From positions 620,001 to 684,000 of the forward strand of contig CAVSJO010000006.1 in NCBI GenBank assembly GCA_963728445.1: a DNA stretch of 64,000 nucleotides, read 5' to 3'. Below the pieces are notes generated by a model, which had not been told where the DNA came from, did not search any database, and saw nothing but the letters and a program-made list of their open reading frames with translations. Source of the stretch: CAVSJO01 sp963728445. GTDB lineage: Bacteria > Gemmatimonadota > Gemmatimonadetes > Longimicrobiales > RSA9. Shown piece after piece: positions 23,705 to 31,027 of this stretch (the stretch's first letter is position 1; every line of letters starts with the position of its first letter). Both the position numbers and the translations under genes were made by a program.

Positions 23705-25426
23705 ATGAGACGGACCTCGAAACCGAATTTCATGCTGACCGGTGCGGTCGTCCTGGCCGCGGCCCTCGGGGCGTGCAGCAGCGACAGCAACAGCGGGACG
23801 AACCCCACGCCCGAGGCGCCGTCGGCGCCGACCGGTCTGACGGCGGCGGCGACGTCGACGACGACGATCCAGGTGACCTGGAACCAGGTCTCCTCCGCCA
23901 CCGGCTACGAGGTGGACCGGGCGGAGGGGAGCGGCGCCTTCTCGACGGTCCAGAGCGGACTGAGCGCGACGTTCTATCAGGACACCGGACTGCAGCCGAA
24001 CACCCAGTACCGCTACCAGGTCCGTGCGGTGAACGGCTCGCAGAAGAGCTCGAACAGCTCGGCGGCTTCGGCCACCACGCCGCCGGCGCAGCAGCAGGTG
24101 AAGGAAGTCCGCGTGACGGGCGTCACGCTGGACCGGACGTTCTACTCGGACACGACGTACATCCTGAGCGGTTACGTGAAGGTGACGAACGGCGCTACGC
24201 TGACGATCCAGCCGGGAACGAAGGTCGTGGGCGACACGCTCGTGGACGGCAGCTCGCTGTGGATCCTGAGGGGCGCGAAGATCGTGGCCAACGGTACGGC
24301 GGACGCGCCCATCGTCTTCACGTCGTGGCGCGCACCGGGGAAGCGGGCGCCGGGTGACTGGGGTGGGCTGATCATCGTCGGCAACGGCCTCATCAATCGC
24401 ACGGCCAGCCCGATCTACACGGAGGGTCCGGTCGGCGCCGCGGAGGACTATTCGGGCGGGACCGACTTCAACGACAGCAGCGGCTCGCTGAAATACGTGC
24501 GCGTCGAGTTCGCCGGCTACGACGTCTCGAACGGCGGCGGGCAGGAGCTGAATAGCATCTCCAACTACGCCGTCGGCCGTGGCACGACGCTGGACTACGT
24601 GGAGCTGATGGCGGGCCTCGACGACGGAATCGAATCCTTCGGCGGCGCCGGCGACTACCGCCACATCGTCTCGTTCGAGACGGGCGATGACCACTTCGAC
24701 TGGACCGAGGGCTTCCAGGGTCGCGGACAGTACCTGATCGCCCTCCAGACGTCCGTCCTGACCCCGCGCCCGGGCACGGGGACGGTCTCCAGCGACCCGC
24801 GCGGCTTCGAGGGCGACGGCTGCGAGATCGACAAGGCCGGGTGCACGTTCGCCAACACACCCTATTCGCAGCCCGTGTGGGCGAACTTCACGGTGGTCGG
24901 CCCCGGCACGGGCGTGTTCTCGACGACGGACGGAAACGGCGCCGTCGTCCGACGGGGCTCCGGCGGCACGTTCGTGAACGGGATCATCGCCCGCTGGCCC
25001 GGCGTGGGCGTCAGCGTGCGCGACGCGGAGAGCAAGGCGCTCATGGACGCGGACTCGCTCTACTTCCGGAACCTGATCCTCACCGGGAACGGCAGCAACT
25101 TCGAGTCGCCCGCGAAGAACTACGGATACGTGCTGTCCGACAGCGCAGCGGCCTGGAACATCATGACGCCCGACATCGCCGCCGTCTTCTCCGGCTCGCT
25201 GCCGACGTCGTCGACGAGTGTCACCGCCGACAACCTCGGAATCGTGCCCGCGAGCGGATCGCCTGCGGTGGACGGCGGCCTCGCCGACTTCTCCGGCACG
25301 CCCATCGCCGGCCGCGTCTCGAACTACTTCGGCGGGGCCATGCCCGCGACGAGCTTCGTGGGCGCCGTCGATCCGTCGGCGGGGTCGCCGTGGTACCAGG
25401 GCTGGACGCAGTTCGTCCGCAACTGA
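23705..25426 (+). CDS. Lipoprotein with fibronectin type III domain and beta-helix-like domain
   Basis: 573 residues. The lipobox is AALGACSSD (Cys about 22). A fibronectin type III domain (about 38-125) runs APTGLTAAATSTTTIQVTWN, then SATGYEVDRAEG, then LQPNTQYRYQVRAVN. A large domain follows (about 135-573) with repeated short strands: GYVKVTNGATLTIQPGTKVV, LKYVRVEFAGYDVSNGGGQE, FVNGIIARWPGVGVSV. It resembles a right-handed beta-helix found in surface proteins of TonB-receptor loci in Bacteroidota and Gemmatimonadota. The probable role is a surface-exposed ligand-binding partner of the receptor upstream. No catalytic signature was seen. ATG 23705 follows GGAGAGTAGCGAGCG. Confidence 0.82.
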   Translation: MRRTSKPNFMLTGAVVLAAALGACSSDSNSGTNPTPEAPSAPTGLTAAATSTTTIQVTWNQVSSATGYEVDRAEGSGAFSTVQSGLSATFYQDTGLQPNTQYRYQVRAVNGSQKSSNSSAASATTPPAQQQVKEVRVTGVTLDRTFYSDTTYILSGYVKVTNGATLTIQPGTKVVGDTLVDGSSLWILRGAKIVANGTADAPIVFTSWRAPGKRAPGDWGGLIIVGNGLINRTASPIYTEGPVGAAEDYSGGTDFNDSSGSLKYVRVEFAGYDVSNGGGQELNSISNYAVGRGTTLDYVELMAGLDDGIESFGGAGDYRHIVSFETGDDHFDWTEGFQGRGQYLIALQTSVLTPRPGTGTVSSDPRGFEGDGCEIDKAGCTFANTPYSQPVWANFTVVGPGTGVFSTTDGNGAVVRRGSGGTFVNGIIARWPGVGVSVRDAESKALMDADSLYFRNLILTGNGSNFESPAKNYGYVLSDSAAAWNIMTPDIAAVFSGSLPTSSTSVTADNLGIVPASGSPAVDGGLADFSGTPIAGRVSNYFGGAMPATSFVGAVDPSAGSPWYQGWTQFVRN

Positions 25427-25429
25427 CGG

Positions 25430-26113
25430 ATGAAGAAGCCGACGATGCAGATTTCCTTCGCCGCCGCCAGCGTGGTCCTCGCCCTCGTATCCGCGGTCCT
25501 GCTGGCGGCGTGCGAGGCCGGACCGGAAGCACGCGCTGCGGAGACGGGTCAGGGGACGGCGGCGACGGCGGCGGCGACGTCGCCAGCGAGCCAGCCGGAG
25601 AAGACGGCCGGGGTCGTCGACAGCGTGATTCCCATCCCCGAGGCGCTGGCTCGGTTTCGCCGAGATCTGCCGGACCCCGGCCGGCTGGTCGGTGGTGCAG
25701 GGACGCCCGACGCCCTGGTCGACTCCGTCGTCCATGCGCTGCAGCGCGCCGACACCGCCGCTTTCGAGCGCCTGGGTGTGAGTCGGTCCGAGTGGGCGTG
25801 GCTCTTCTACCCGAGCGACGTGCTGTCCCGCCCGCCCTACGAGCTCCCGCCCGCCCTCGCCTGGTTCCAGCTCCAGGAGGCGAATCGTACCGGCGTTCTG
25901 AGGATGCTACGGGAGCTCGGCGGCCGTCTGCTGGATCATCGCCGCTTCGCGTGCGACCCGGAGCCGAGGGTGGAGGGGGCGAACCGCATCTGGATCCACT
26001 GTCGGGTGGAGCTTGCCGTTCGCGGCGCCGAGCCGCACCAGATCCGCCTCTTCTCGGCGATCCTGGAGCGGGACGGTCGCTTCGCGGTGCTCAGCTACGA
26101 CAACGACTTCTGA
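25430..26113 (+). CDS. Hypothetical lipoprotein
   Basis: 227 residues starting 3 bases after the previous stop, so very likely cotranscribed with it. The signal has the lipobox LLAACEAG (Cys about 28). An Ala/Thr-rich linker (about 30-65) leads to a folded part beginning ALARFRRDLPDPGRL. Recognisable landmarks are SEWAWLFYPSDVLSRPPYEL and DHRRFACDPEPRVEGANRIW, with two further cysteines (about 178 and 193) that could form a disulfide. The end is FAVLSYDNDF. I do not recognise the family. Its position suggests a third surface or periplasmic component of the receptor locus. Confidence 0.7.
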   Translation: MKKPTMQISFAAASVVLALVSAVLLAACEAGPEARAAETGQGTAATAAATSPASQPEKTAGVVDSVIPIPEALARFRRDLPDPGRLVGGAGTPDALVDSVVHALQRADTAAFERLGVSRSEWAWLFYPSDVLSRPPYELPPALAWFQLQEANRTGVLRMLRELGGRLLDHRRFACDPEPRVEGANRIWIHCRVELAVRGAEPHQIRLFSAILERDGRFAVLSYDNDF

Positions 26114-26131
26114 GGGAGGGCTCCGCAGGAC

Positions 26132-26147
26132 TGGCACGCCTCGTGCT
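26132..26147 (+). promoter_or_regulatory. Sigma-54 (-24/-12) promoter-like sequence
   Basis: TGGCACGCCTCGTGCT matches the sigma-54 consensus TGGCACG-N4-TTGCW at every fixed base except one (G for the first T of TTGC), with the exact GG-GC spacing. It lies about 85 bases before the small membrane-protein gene at 26231 and within an otherwise empty 117-base gap. No upstream activator site was identified. Confidence 0.6.
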
Positions 26148-26230
26148 TCTACCTTTCCCAAAGTCAGCCCGGACGCCCGGGGAGGAAGGATGCGGGGAGG
26201 CGGCGGCGGAGGGCCAACCAGGAGGCGAGA

Positions 26231-26380
26231 ATGCTCTGGACCATAGCGATCATCCTGCTCATCCTCTGGCTGCTGGGGCTCGTCTCCGGCTATACCATGG
26301 GCGGCCTCATCTACGTGCTTCTCGTGCTGGCCATCGTCGTGGTTCTGATCCGGGTGATCCAGGGTCGGCGACCGGTATAG
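26231..26380 (+). CDS. Small Lmo0937-family membrane protein
   Basis: 49 residues: MLWTIAIILLILWLLGLV, then SGYTMGGLIYVLLVLAIVV, then VLIRVIQGRRPV. It has two membrane helices and a basic tail. This is the layout and motif pattern (L-W-x-I, then LLGL, then a second helix) of the Lmo0937 family, small proteins common in stress-responsive positions of many bacteria. A strong ribosome site, AGGAGG, precedes ATG. Function is unknown; related small proteins are induced by envelope or osmotic stress. The sigma-54-like promoter upstream would make it independently regulated. Confidence 0.9.
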   Translation: MLWTIAIILLILWLLGLVSGYTMGGLIYVLLVLAIVVVLIRVIQGRRPV

Positions 26381-26416
26381 CGGCCCGGGCACTGGCCCGG
26401 CCGGCGGCCGGGGGTG

Positions 26417-28003
26417 ATGTTGTCGGTCATGTTCGCGACCGACGCCACACGCCCGCAGGCCAATTCGACGAGCGACGGCGGCGAGGACGGGGCCTGGAGC
26501 CTCGGGATCCTCGTCGCCGTCGCTTCGTTCCTGCCGCGGATCTTCTTCGCCGCGCGCCTGCCCCTGTTTCCCGACGAGACCTACTACTGGGACTGGTCCA
26601 GGCACCTGGCGGGTGGGTACTTCGATCACCCCCCGGGCGTGGCGGTACTCATCCGCGCCGGAACCGTGGCCTTCGGGGCGACGCCCCTCGGCGTCCGTTC
26701 GGGCTTCGTCCTCGCCAGCCTCGCCCTCGCTCTCGTGGTGATGGCGACGACGCGCCGACTGGCCGGCGATGGCGCCGCGCTGCGGGCCTCCCTCGCCCTC
26801 GCCTGCATGCCCCTCGCCGCGACGGGCATGATCGGCGCGACTCCCGATCCGCCCGTCCTCCTCGCCGCTGCCGTCGTCGTCCATGGCGTGGTGGTCGGGG
26901 TGCAGGACCGGCCCGGCGGGAGGGCGGCATGGGTCGGCTGGCTCCTGGCCGCGCTGGGGCTGGGGGCGGCGTTCCTCTCGAAGTACACTGCAGTCCTGGT
27001 GCCCTTCGGCGTGCTGGTGGGGCTGCTGACGGTGGCGCCGCTGCGAGCGCAGCTCCGATCGCTTCCGCCGTACGCTGCGGCCGTCATTGGCCTGGCCCTG
27101 TTCGCGCCCGTCGTCGCGTGGAACGCGTCCCACGGCTGGGCATCGTTCGCCTTTCAGCTCGGCCACGGGCTGGGTACGCCCTCCGGCAGCGCGGTCTCCC
27201 ACGAGCTCGAGCTGGTGGGCGGTCAGATCGGCCTCTACTCGCCGATCCTGTTCGCCCTGATGGTCATCGCCGTCGTGGAGGCGCTGCGACGCGGCCGCCC
27301 CGAGATGCGGCTCCTGGCGGTGGCGGCCGTGTCGATCTTCGCCTTCTTCGCCTTCAGCGCCCTGCGCAAGCGTGTCGAGGCGAACTGGCCCGCGCTCGCG
27401 TACGTCCCCGCCACCATCGTGCTGGCGGCGCGGCCGCCGGGCCCAGGCTGGCGCCGGTGGTTCGCCGGCGGCTGTGTCCTCGGCGCCCTGCTAATCGCCG
27501 TCGTCTACGCCCAGGGAATCGCGCCCGTGCTGCCCATCGCCGCGCGCCGCGACCCGATCGGGCGCGGCTTCGGGTGGGACGACGTTGCGGAGGCGGCGTG
27601 GCGCGTCGGGACGGAGCCGTCGTCCCCCGGCGCGGCGGGTCAGGCCCCGACCAGAGTCTTCTTCGCGGCCACGCGCTACCAGAACGTCTCGGAGCTCGCC
27701 TTCCACCTGTCCGGCCACCCGGAGGTGCTGTCCGTCCGCTCCGGCGGCCGCCCCAACGAGTACGACTTCAGGCCCGGCTTCCCGGACGTGGCCCAGCCGG
27801 GCGACGACCTGGTCCTCGTGGTCGGTGATGGCCCGGAGCCGCCGCCGGAGATCGCGGTGCTGACCCCGGCCTTCGCCCGCGTCGAGCGCGGTCCTGCCGT
27901 GGAGCGGCGCCGCGGCAGCGGCGTCGTCGGCACCGAGCGCATCTACGTCTTCCGCCGCTGGAGCGGCGCCTGGCCGCCCGCCATGCCCCCGCACGATCGG
28001 TAG
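26417..28003 (+). CDS. Glycosyltransferase family 39 (dolichyl-phosphate-mannose/ArnT-like) membrane protein
   Basis: About 528 residues with roughly ten membrane segments. The first periplasmic loop has FPDETYYWDWSRHLAGGYFD, including the catalytic DE of GT39/ArnT-type enzymes, followed by HPPGVAVLIRAG. Further motifs are TPDPPVLLAAA and AFLSKYTAVLVPFGVL. The C-terminal 150 residues form a soluble domain (ATRYQNVSELAFHLSGH, NEYDFRPGF). Such enzymes transfer a sugar from a polyprenyl-phosphate donor to lipid A, protein or another acceptor on the periplasmic side. The acceptor is unknown. GTG 26414 and ATG 26417 are alternative starts behind a G-rich leader. Confidence 0.88.
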   Translation: MLSVMFATDATRPQANSTSDGGEDGAWSLGILVAVASFLPRIFFAARLPLFPDETYYWDWSRHLAGGYFDHPPGVAVLIRAGTVAFGATPLGVRSGFVLASLALALVVMATTRRLAGDGAALRASLALACMPLAATGMIGATPDPPVLLAAAVVVHGVVVGVQDRPGGRAAWVGWLLAALGLGAAFLSKYTAVLVPFGVLVGLLTVAPLRAQLRSLPPYAAAVIGLALFAPVVAWNASHGWASFAFQLGHGLGTPSGSAVSHELELVGGQIGLYSPILFALMVIAVVEALRRGRPEMRLLAVAAVSIFAFFAFSALRKRVEANWPALAYVPATIVLAARPPGPGWRRWFAGGCVLGALLIAVVYAQGIAPVLPIAARRDPIGRGFGWDDVAEAAWRVGTEPSSPGAAGQAPTRVFFAATRYQNVSELAFHLSGHPEVLSVRSGGRPNEYDFRPGFPDVAQPGDDLVLVVGDGPEPPPEIAVLTPAFARVERGPAVERRRGSGVVGTERIYVFRRWSGAWPPAMPPHDR

Positions 28004-28029
28004 CCCTCGACCCCCCGCCGTCCCCGCAG

Positions 28030-28206
28030 CTCCTCGAAGCGAAGCCGAAGGCGAGCGCCCTCCTCGAAGCGGCCGCCGAAGGCGCCGCGCCCTCCTCGAA
28101 GCGGCCGCCGAAGGCGCCGCGCCCCCCTCGAAGCGGCCGCCGAAGGCGCCGCGCCCCCCTCGGAGGGGCCGCAGGCCCCGACCCCCTGCGCGCGCGAAGC
28201 GCGCGC
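28030..28206. repeat. 32-bp tandem repeats and hairpins between convergent GT39 and mgtE genes
   Basis: Three exact-period units of 32 bp start at 28062, 28094 and 28126, with a degenerate 30-bp unit before (28032) and a partial one after (28158). Each unit contains GCGGCCGCC-GAA-GGCGCCGC, a stem with a GAA loop and one bulged C. The array continues with CCCC-TCGGA-GGGG and GGGGCC-GCA-GGCCCC. It ends with a perfect 8-bp stem, GCGCGCGC-GAA-GCGCGCGC (28188-28206), five bases after the mgtE stop in its direction of transcription. The last hairpin probably ends mgtE transcription. The loop rule is the same as in the array at 23.2-23.6 kb. Confidence 0.88.
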
Positions 28207-28211
28207 TGCCC

Positions 28212-29594
28212 TCAGAGCAGCGTCCCCCGAAGCAGCAGCAACGCCACGCTGAAGTAGATGACCAGTCCCGTCACGTCGACGAGGGTCGCCACGAAGGGTG
28301 CGGACGCGCTGGCAGGGTCGAACCCGAGCCGCCGCAGGACGAAGGGCAGCATCGAACCGGTCAGGGTGCCGAACGTCACGACGCCCACGAGCGCGAGGGA
28401 CACCGTCGCGCCGACGCGCAGAAAGTGGGGTCCGTAGTCGTACCAGCCGATGGTCTGCCACGTCACGATGCGGGCGAAGCCGACGACGCCGAGGATCGCG
28501 CCGAGTGCCAGGCCCGCGGGCAGCTCGCGGACGGCGACGCGCCACCAGTCGCCGAGGCCGACCTCCCGCAGGGCGAGGGCGCGGATGATGAGGGACGTCG
28601 CCTGGGAGCCGGAGTTGCCGCCGGAGCTGATGATGAGGGGGACGAAGAGGGCCAGGACGACGGCGCGGCTGATCTCGCCCTCGAAGTAGCCCATCGCCGT
28701 CGCCGTGAGCATCTCACCGAGGAAGAGGGCGCTGAGCCAGCCGGCGCGCTTGCGGACCATGCGCCCGAAACCGATCTGGATGTACGGCTCGTCCAGGGCC
28801 TCGACGCCGCCGAACTTCTGGACGTCTTCGGTGAGCTCCTCGACCAGTGCGTCGATGACGTCGTCGACGGTGACGATGCCCAGGACGTGGCCATCCTCGT
28901 CGAGCACCGGCGCGGAGAGCAGGTCGTACTTCGAGATGAGGCGTGCGACCTCCTCCCGATCGGTCTCGGGAGAGACGGTCACGGGCCGTCGTCGGTCGGC
29001 AAGGTCTCCCACCCGGGCGTCGGAGGGCGCCGCGATGAGCTCGCGGAGCCCGACGACGCTCTCGAGGCGTTGCGTCGCCGGATCGAGGACGTGGATGGCG
29101 TACACCGTCTCCTTCGCCTGGCCGACCAGCCCGAGGTGCGCCAGGACCTGCGCGACGGGCTGGTCGGCGTCCACGCTGACGAACTCGGTGGTCATGAGGC
29201 CGCCGGCCGTGGAGGGGTCGTAGCGCAGGAGCAGGGAGAGCTCCGAGCGGGTCTGGTGGCCCAGGGCCCGCAGCAGGCGTCGCCGCTCGGGCTCGGCCAT
29301 GTCGCGCATCAGGTCCGCCTGCTCGTCCGCCGACATCGCCTCGGCGAGGGAGACAGCGACGTCCAGGTCGAGGAAGCGGAAGATCTCGGCGGGCTCCGCA
29401 AGCTCGGGCTGGTCCAGCGTCCGCACGGCGGCGTCGAAGGGCATCGCGGCTAGGACGCGGGCCGCCGACTCGGCGCTCAGGTCGTTCATCGCCTCGGCGA
29501 CGTCCGCGCTGCGCATGGAGGCGACCGTCTCGGCCAGGTCGGCGGGGTCGCCGCTGAGGAGGTAGAGGAGCTCCGGACTCGGTTCGATGGTCAT
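28212..29594 (-). CDS. mgtE: Magnesium transporter MgtE
   Basis: 460 residues in the full MgtE order. The N-domain of alpha-superhelix repeats covers about 1-125 (AEPAEIFRFLDLDVAVSLAE). The CBS pair covers about 130-250 (DPSTAGGLMTTEFVSV, VLDEDGHVLGIVTVDDVIDA). Five membrane helices follow from about 275: FVPLIISSGGNSGSQATSLI is the conserved pore region, and GSMLPFVLRRLGFDPA and PFVATLVDVTGLVIYFSVAL close the transporter. It imports Mg(II), gated by cytosolic Mg through the N and CBS domains. ATG 29594 overlaps the antiporter stop (ATGA), so the two are cotranscribed. The frame is open upstream but over the antiporter gene. Confidence 0.97.
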   Translation of the reverse strand: MTIEPSPELLYLLSGDPADLAETVASMRSADVAEAMNDLSAESAARVLAAMPFDAAVRTLDQPELAEPAEIFRFLDLDVAVSLAEAMSADEQADLMRDMAEPERRRLLRALGHQTRSELSLLLRYDPSTAGGLMTTEFVSVDADQPVAQVLAHLGLVGQAKETVYAIHVLDPATQRLESVVGLRELIAAPSDARVGDLADRRRPVTVSPETDREEVARLISKYDLLSAPVLDEDGHVLGIVTVDDVIDALVEELTEDVQKFGGVEALDEPYIQIGFGRMVRKRAGWLSALFLGEMLTATAMGYFEGEISRAVVLALFVPLIISSGGNSGSQATSLIIRALALREVGLGDWWRVAVRELPAGLALGAILGVVGFARIVTWQTIGWYDYGPHFLRVGATVSLALVGVVTFGTLTGSMLPFVLRRLGFDPASASAPFVATLVDVTGLVIYFSVALLLLRGTLL

Positions 29595-30925
29595 GGATTC
29601 CGTTTCCGTCCGCTCTCTTTCGACCGCACGAGGGACCAGCGGAAGATGGGCGGCCCCACGAGTTGATTGAAGGCGATCACCGCCACGATGATGGCAGCGA
29701 CCTGCCCGCCGATCTCGGGGAAGCGCGCGCGGATGAGGCTCGCGATTCCCAGCGTGACGCCGGCCATGGCGAGGAAGCCGGTCCACGCGTGCGTACGGAC
29801 GACCGCGCCGTCGCCCGCCATCCGCGCGCCGAGCCACGTGCTGCCGTAGATCGAGACCCCCCGCGCCACGATGATGAGCAGCGCGATCCGCCACACCTCC
29901 CGCAGCGCGGGGATGTCGAGCCCGGCGCCGGCCACCGCGAAGAAGAGGGCGTAGACCGGCAGCGAGTTCGTCTCCAGCGCGTTCAGCAGCGCGGGGCCGC
30001 GGGTCGAGAAGTTCTGCACCACGAACCCCGCCGCCATCGAGATGAGGATGTATTCCAGGCCGAACTGCTCCGCCAGCTCCACGGACAGGAACGCGGCACC
30101 CAGCACGACGAGCACCTGCCTGCCGCCGAGGTACTTCAGGGCCATGACCACGATCCAGCCGAACGCCATGCCCAGCACCAGCGACTCCATGATCTCCGCC
30201 CCCACCTCTCCCGCCGCGGTGAGGGAGAACGGCAGCGCGGGGTCCATCACCGCGGCGGCCAGCGGAATCAGCAGCGCCATGAGGACGAGGATCAGCACGT
30301 CCTTCACGACGGTCAGCCCCAGCACCGTCTGCGTGAGCACGCCCTGCGCCTTCTCCTCCGTGATGACCGCGATGGTGGTGGAGGGCGAGTTCGCCACCGC
30401 CACGAGACCGAAGAGCATGGCCACCGCCTCGGCGGCGCGTACGGGTCGGTCCCGCAGGAAGTCGATCCAGCCCCGGCCCTCGAATACGAAGAAGGCGACG
30501 AAGGCGAAGACGAGAACGACCTGGACCGCCGTGATCGTGGCAATGCTGCGCGCCCGCTCCTTCACGACCGGGATGCGCAGCTCGCCCCCGGCGGACAGGG
30601 CGATCAGGCTGAGGGCGATCTCGTCCACGAGCCGGAAGCGCTCGACGGTTTCGACGGTGAGAATGCCGAGCGTGTAGGGGCCCACGATCAGGCCGAGGGC
30701 AAGGTAGCCGGTGATCTGCGGAAGCTGGATGCTGCGGGCGACCTGTCCCGCCAGGTAGGCGGAGACGAGCAGGAACCCGAGCTGCATCGTCGCCGCCGCG
30801 TCCGACGCCGCCTCCGGCGACGTACGCGTCAGCGCGAACATCAGCCCGATGATCGCCGTGAGGGACAGCGCCCGCCCGATGGCGAGGCCGCTGAGCTGAT
30901 CGCTGGCTCCTGAACTCGCTTCCAC
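29591..30925 (-). CDS. Cation:proton antiporter (CPA2/KefB-like)
   Basis: 444 residues with 11-13 membrane helices. QITGYLALGLIVGPYTLGIL is the conserved early block of the Na+/H+ exchanger family. ANSPSTTIAVITEEKAQG and LTVVKDVLILVLMALLIPLA follow, the latter with the K-D seen in exchangers of this class. ALFFAVAGAGLDIPALREVW is the KefB-like late motif. No RCK/TrkA domain is attached. It exchanges K+ or Na+ for H+. The start is uncertain: GTG 30925 sits only a few bases after GGAGGGG, and no ATG occurs before the first helices. It is coupled to mgtE by an ATGA overlap and divergent from ppc. Confidence 0.88.
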   Translation of the reverse strand: MEASSGASDQLSGLAIGRALSLTAIIGLMFALTRTSPEAASDAAATMQLGFLLVSAYLAGQVARSIQLPQITGYLALGLIVGPYTLGILTVETVERFRLVDEIALSLIALSAGGELRIPVVKERARSIATITAVQVVLVFAFVAFFVFEGRGWIDFLRDRPVRAAEAVAMLFGLVAVANSPSTTIAVITEEKAQGVLTQTVLGLTVVKDVLILVLMALLIPLAAAVMDPALPFSLTAAGEVGAEIMESLVLGMAFGWIVVMALKYLGGRQVLVVLGAAFLSVELAEQFGLEYILISMAAGFVVQNFSTRGPALLNALETNSLPVYALFFAVAGAGLDIPALREVWRIALLIIVARGVSIYGSTWLGARMAGDGAVVRTHAWTGFLAMAGVTLGIASLIRARFPEIGGQVAAIIVAVIAFNQLVGPPIFRWSLVRSKESGRKRNP

Positions 30926-31027
30926 GCCCCTCCTTCGCTCAGATTCCGTTTCTGAAGATAGGACTGGCACGAAACTGGTGACACCTGCGCCGGCGTCGCC
31001 GCACCACGTCCCCCGACCCGGACCGAG

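Noticed and set aside
24841..27828. 995-codon plus-strand frame
   Set aside because: Spans three real genes in the wrong frame and contains no recognisable protein.
28030..28206. Possible CRISPR array (32-bp repeats)
   Set aside because: Units are directly contiguous with no unique spacers, and no cas gene is present.
30969..30986. Second TGGCACG word as a sigma-54 promoter before ppc
   Set aside because: The -12 half reads TGGT instead of TTGC, so the match is too weak.
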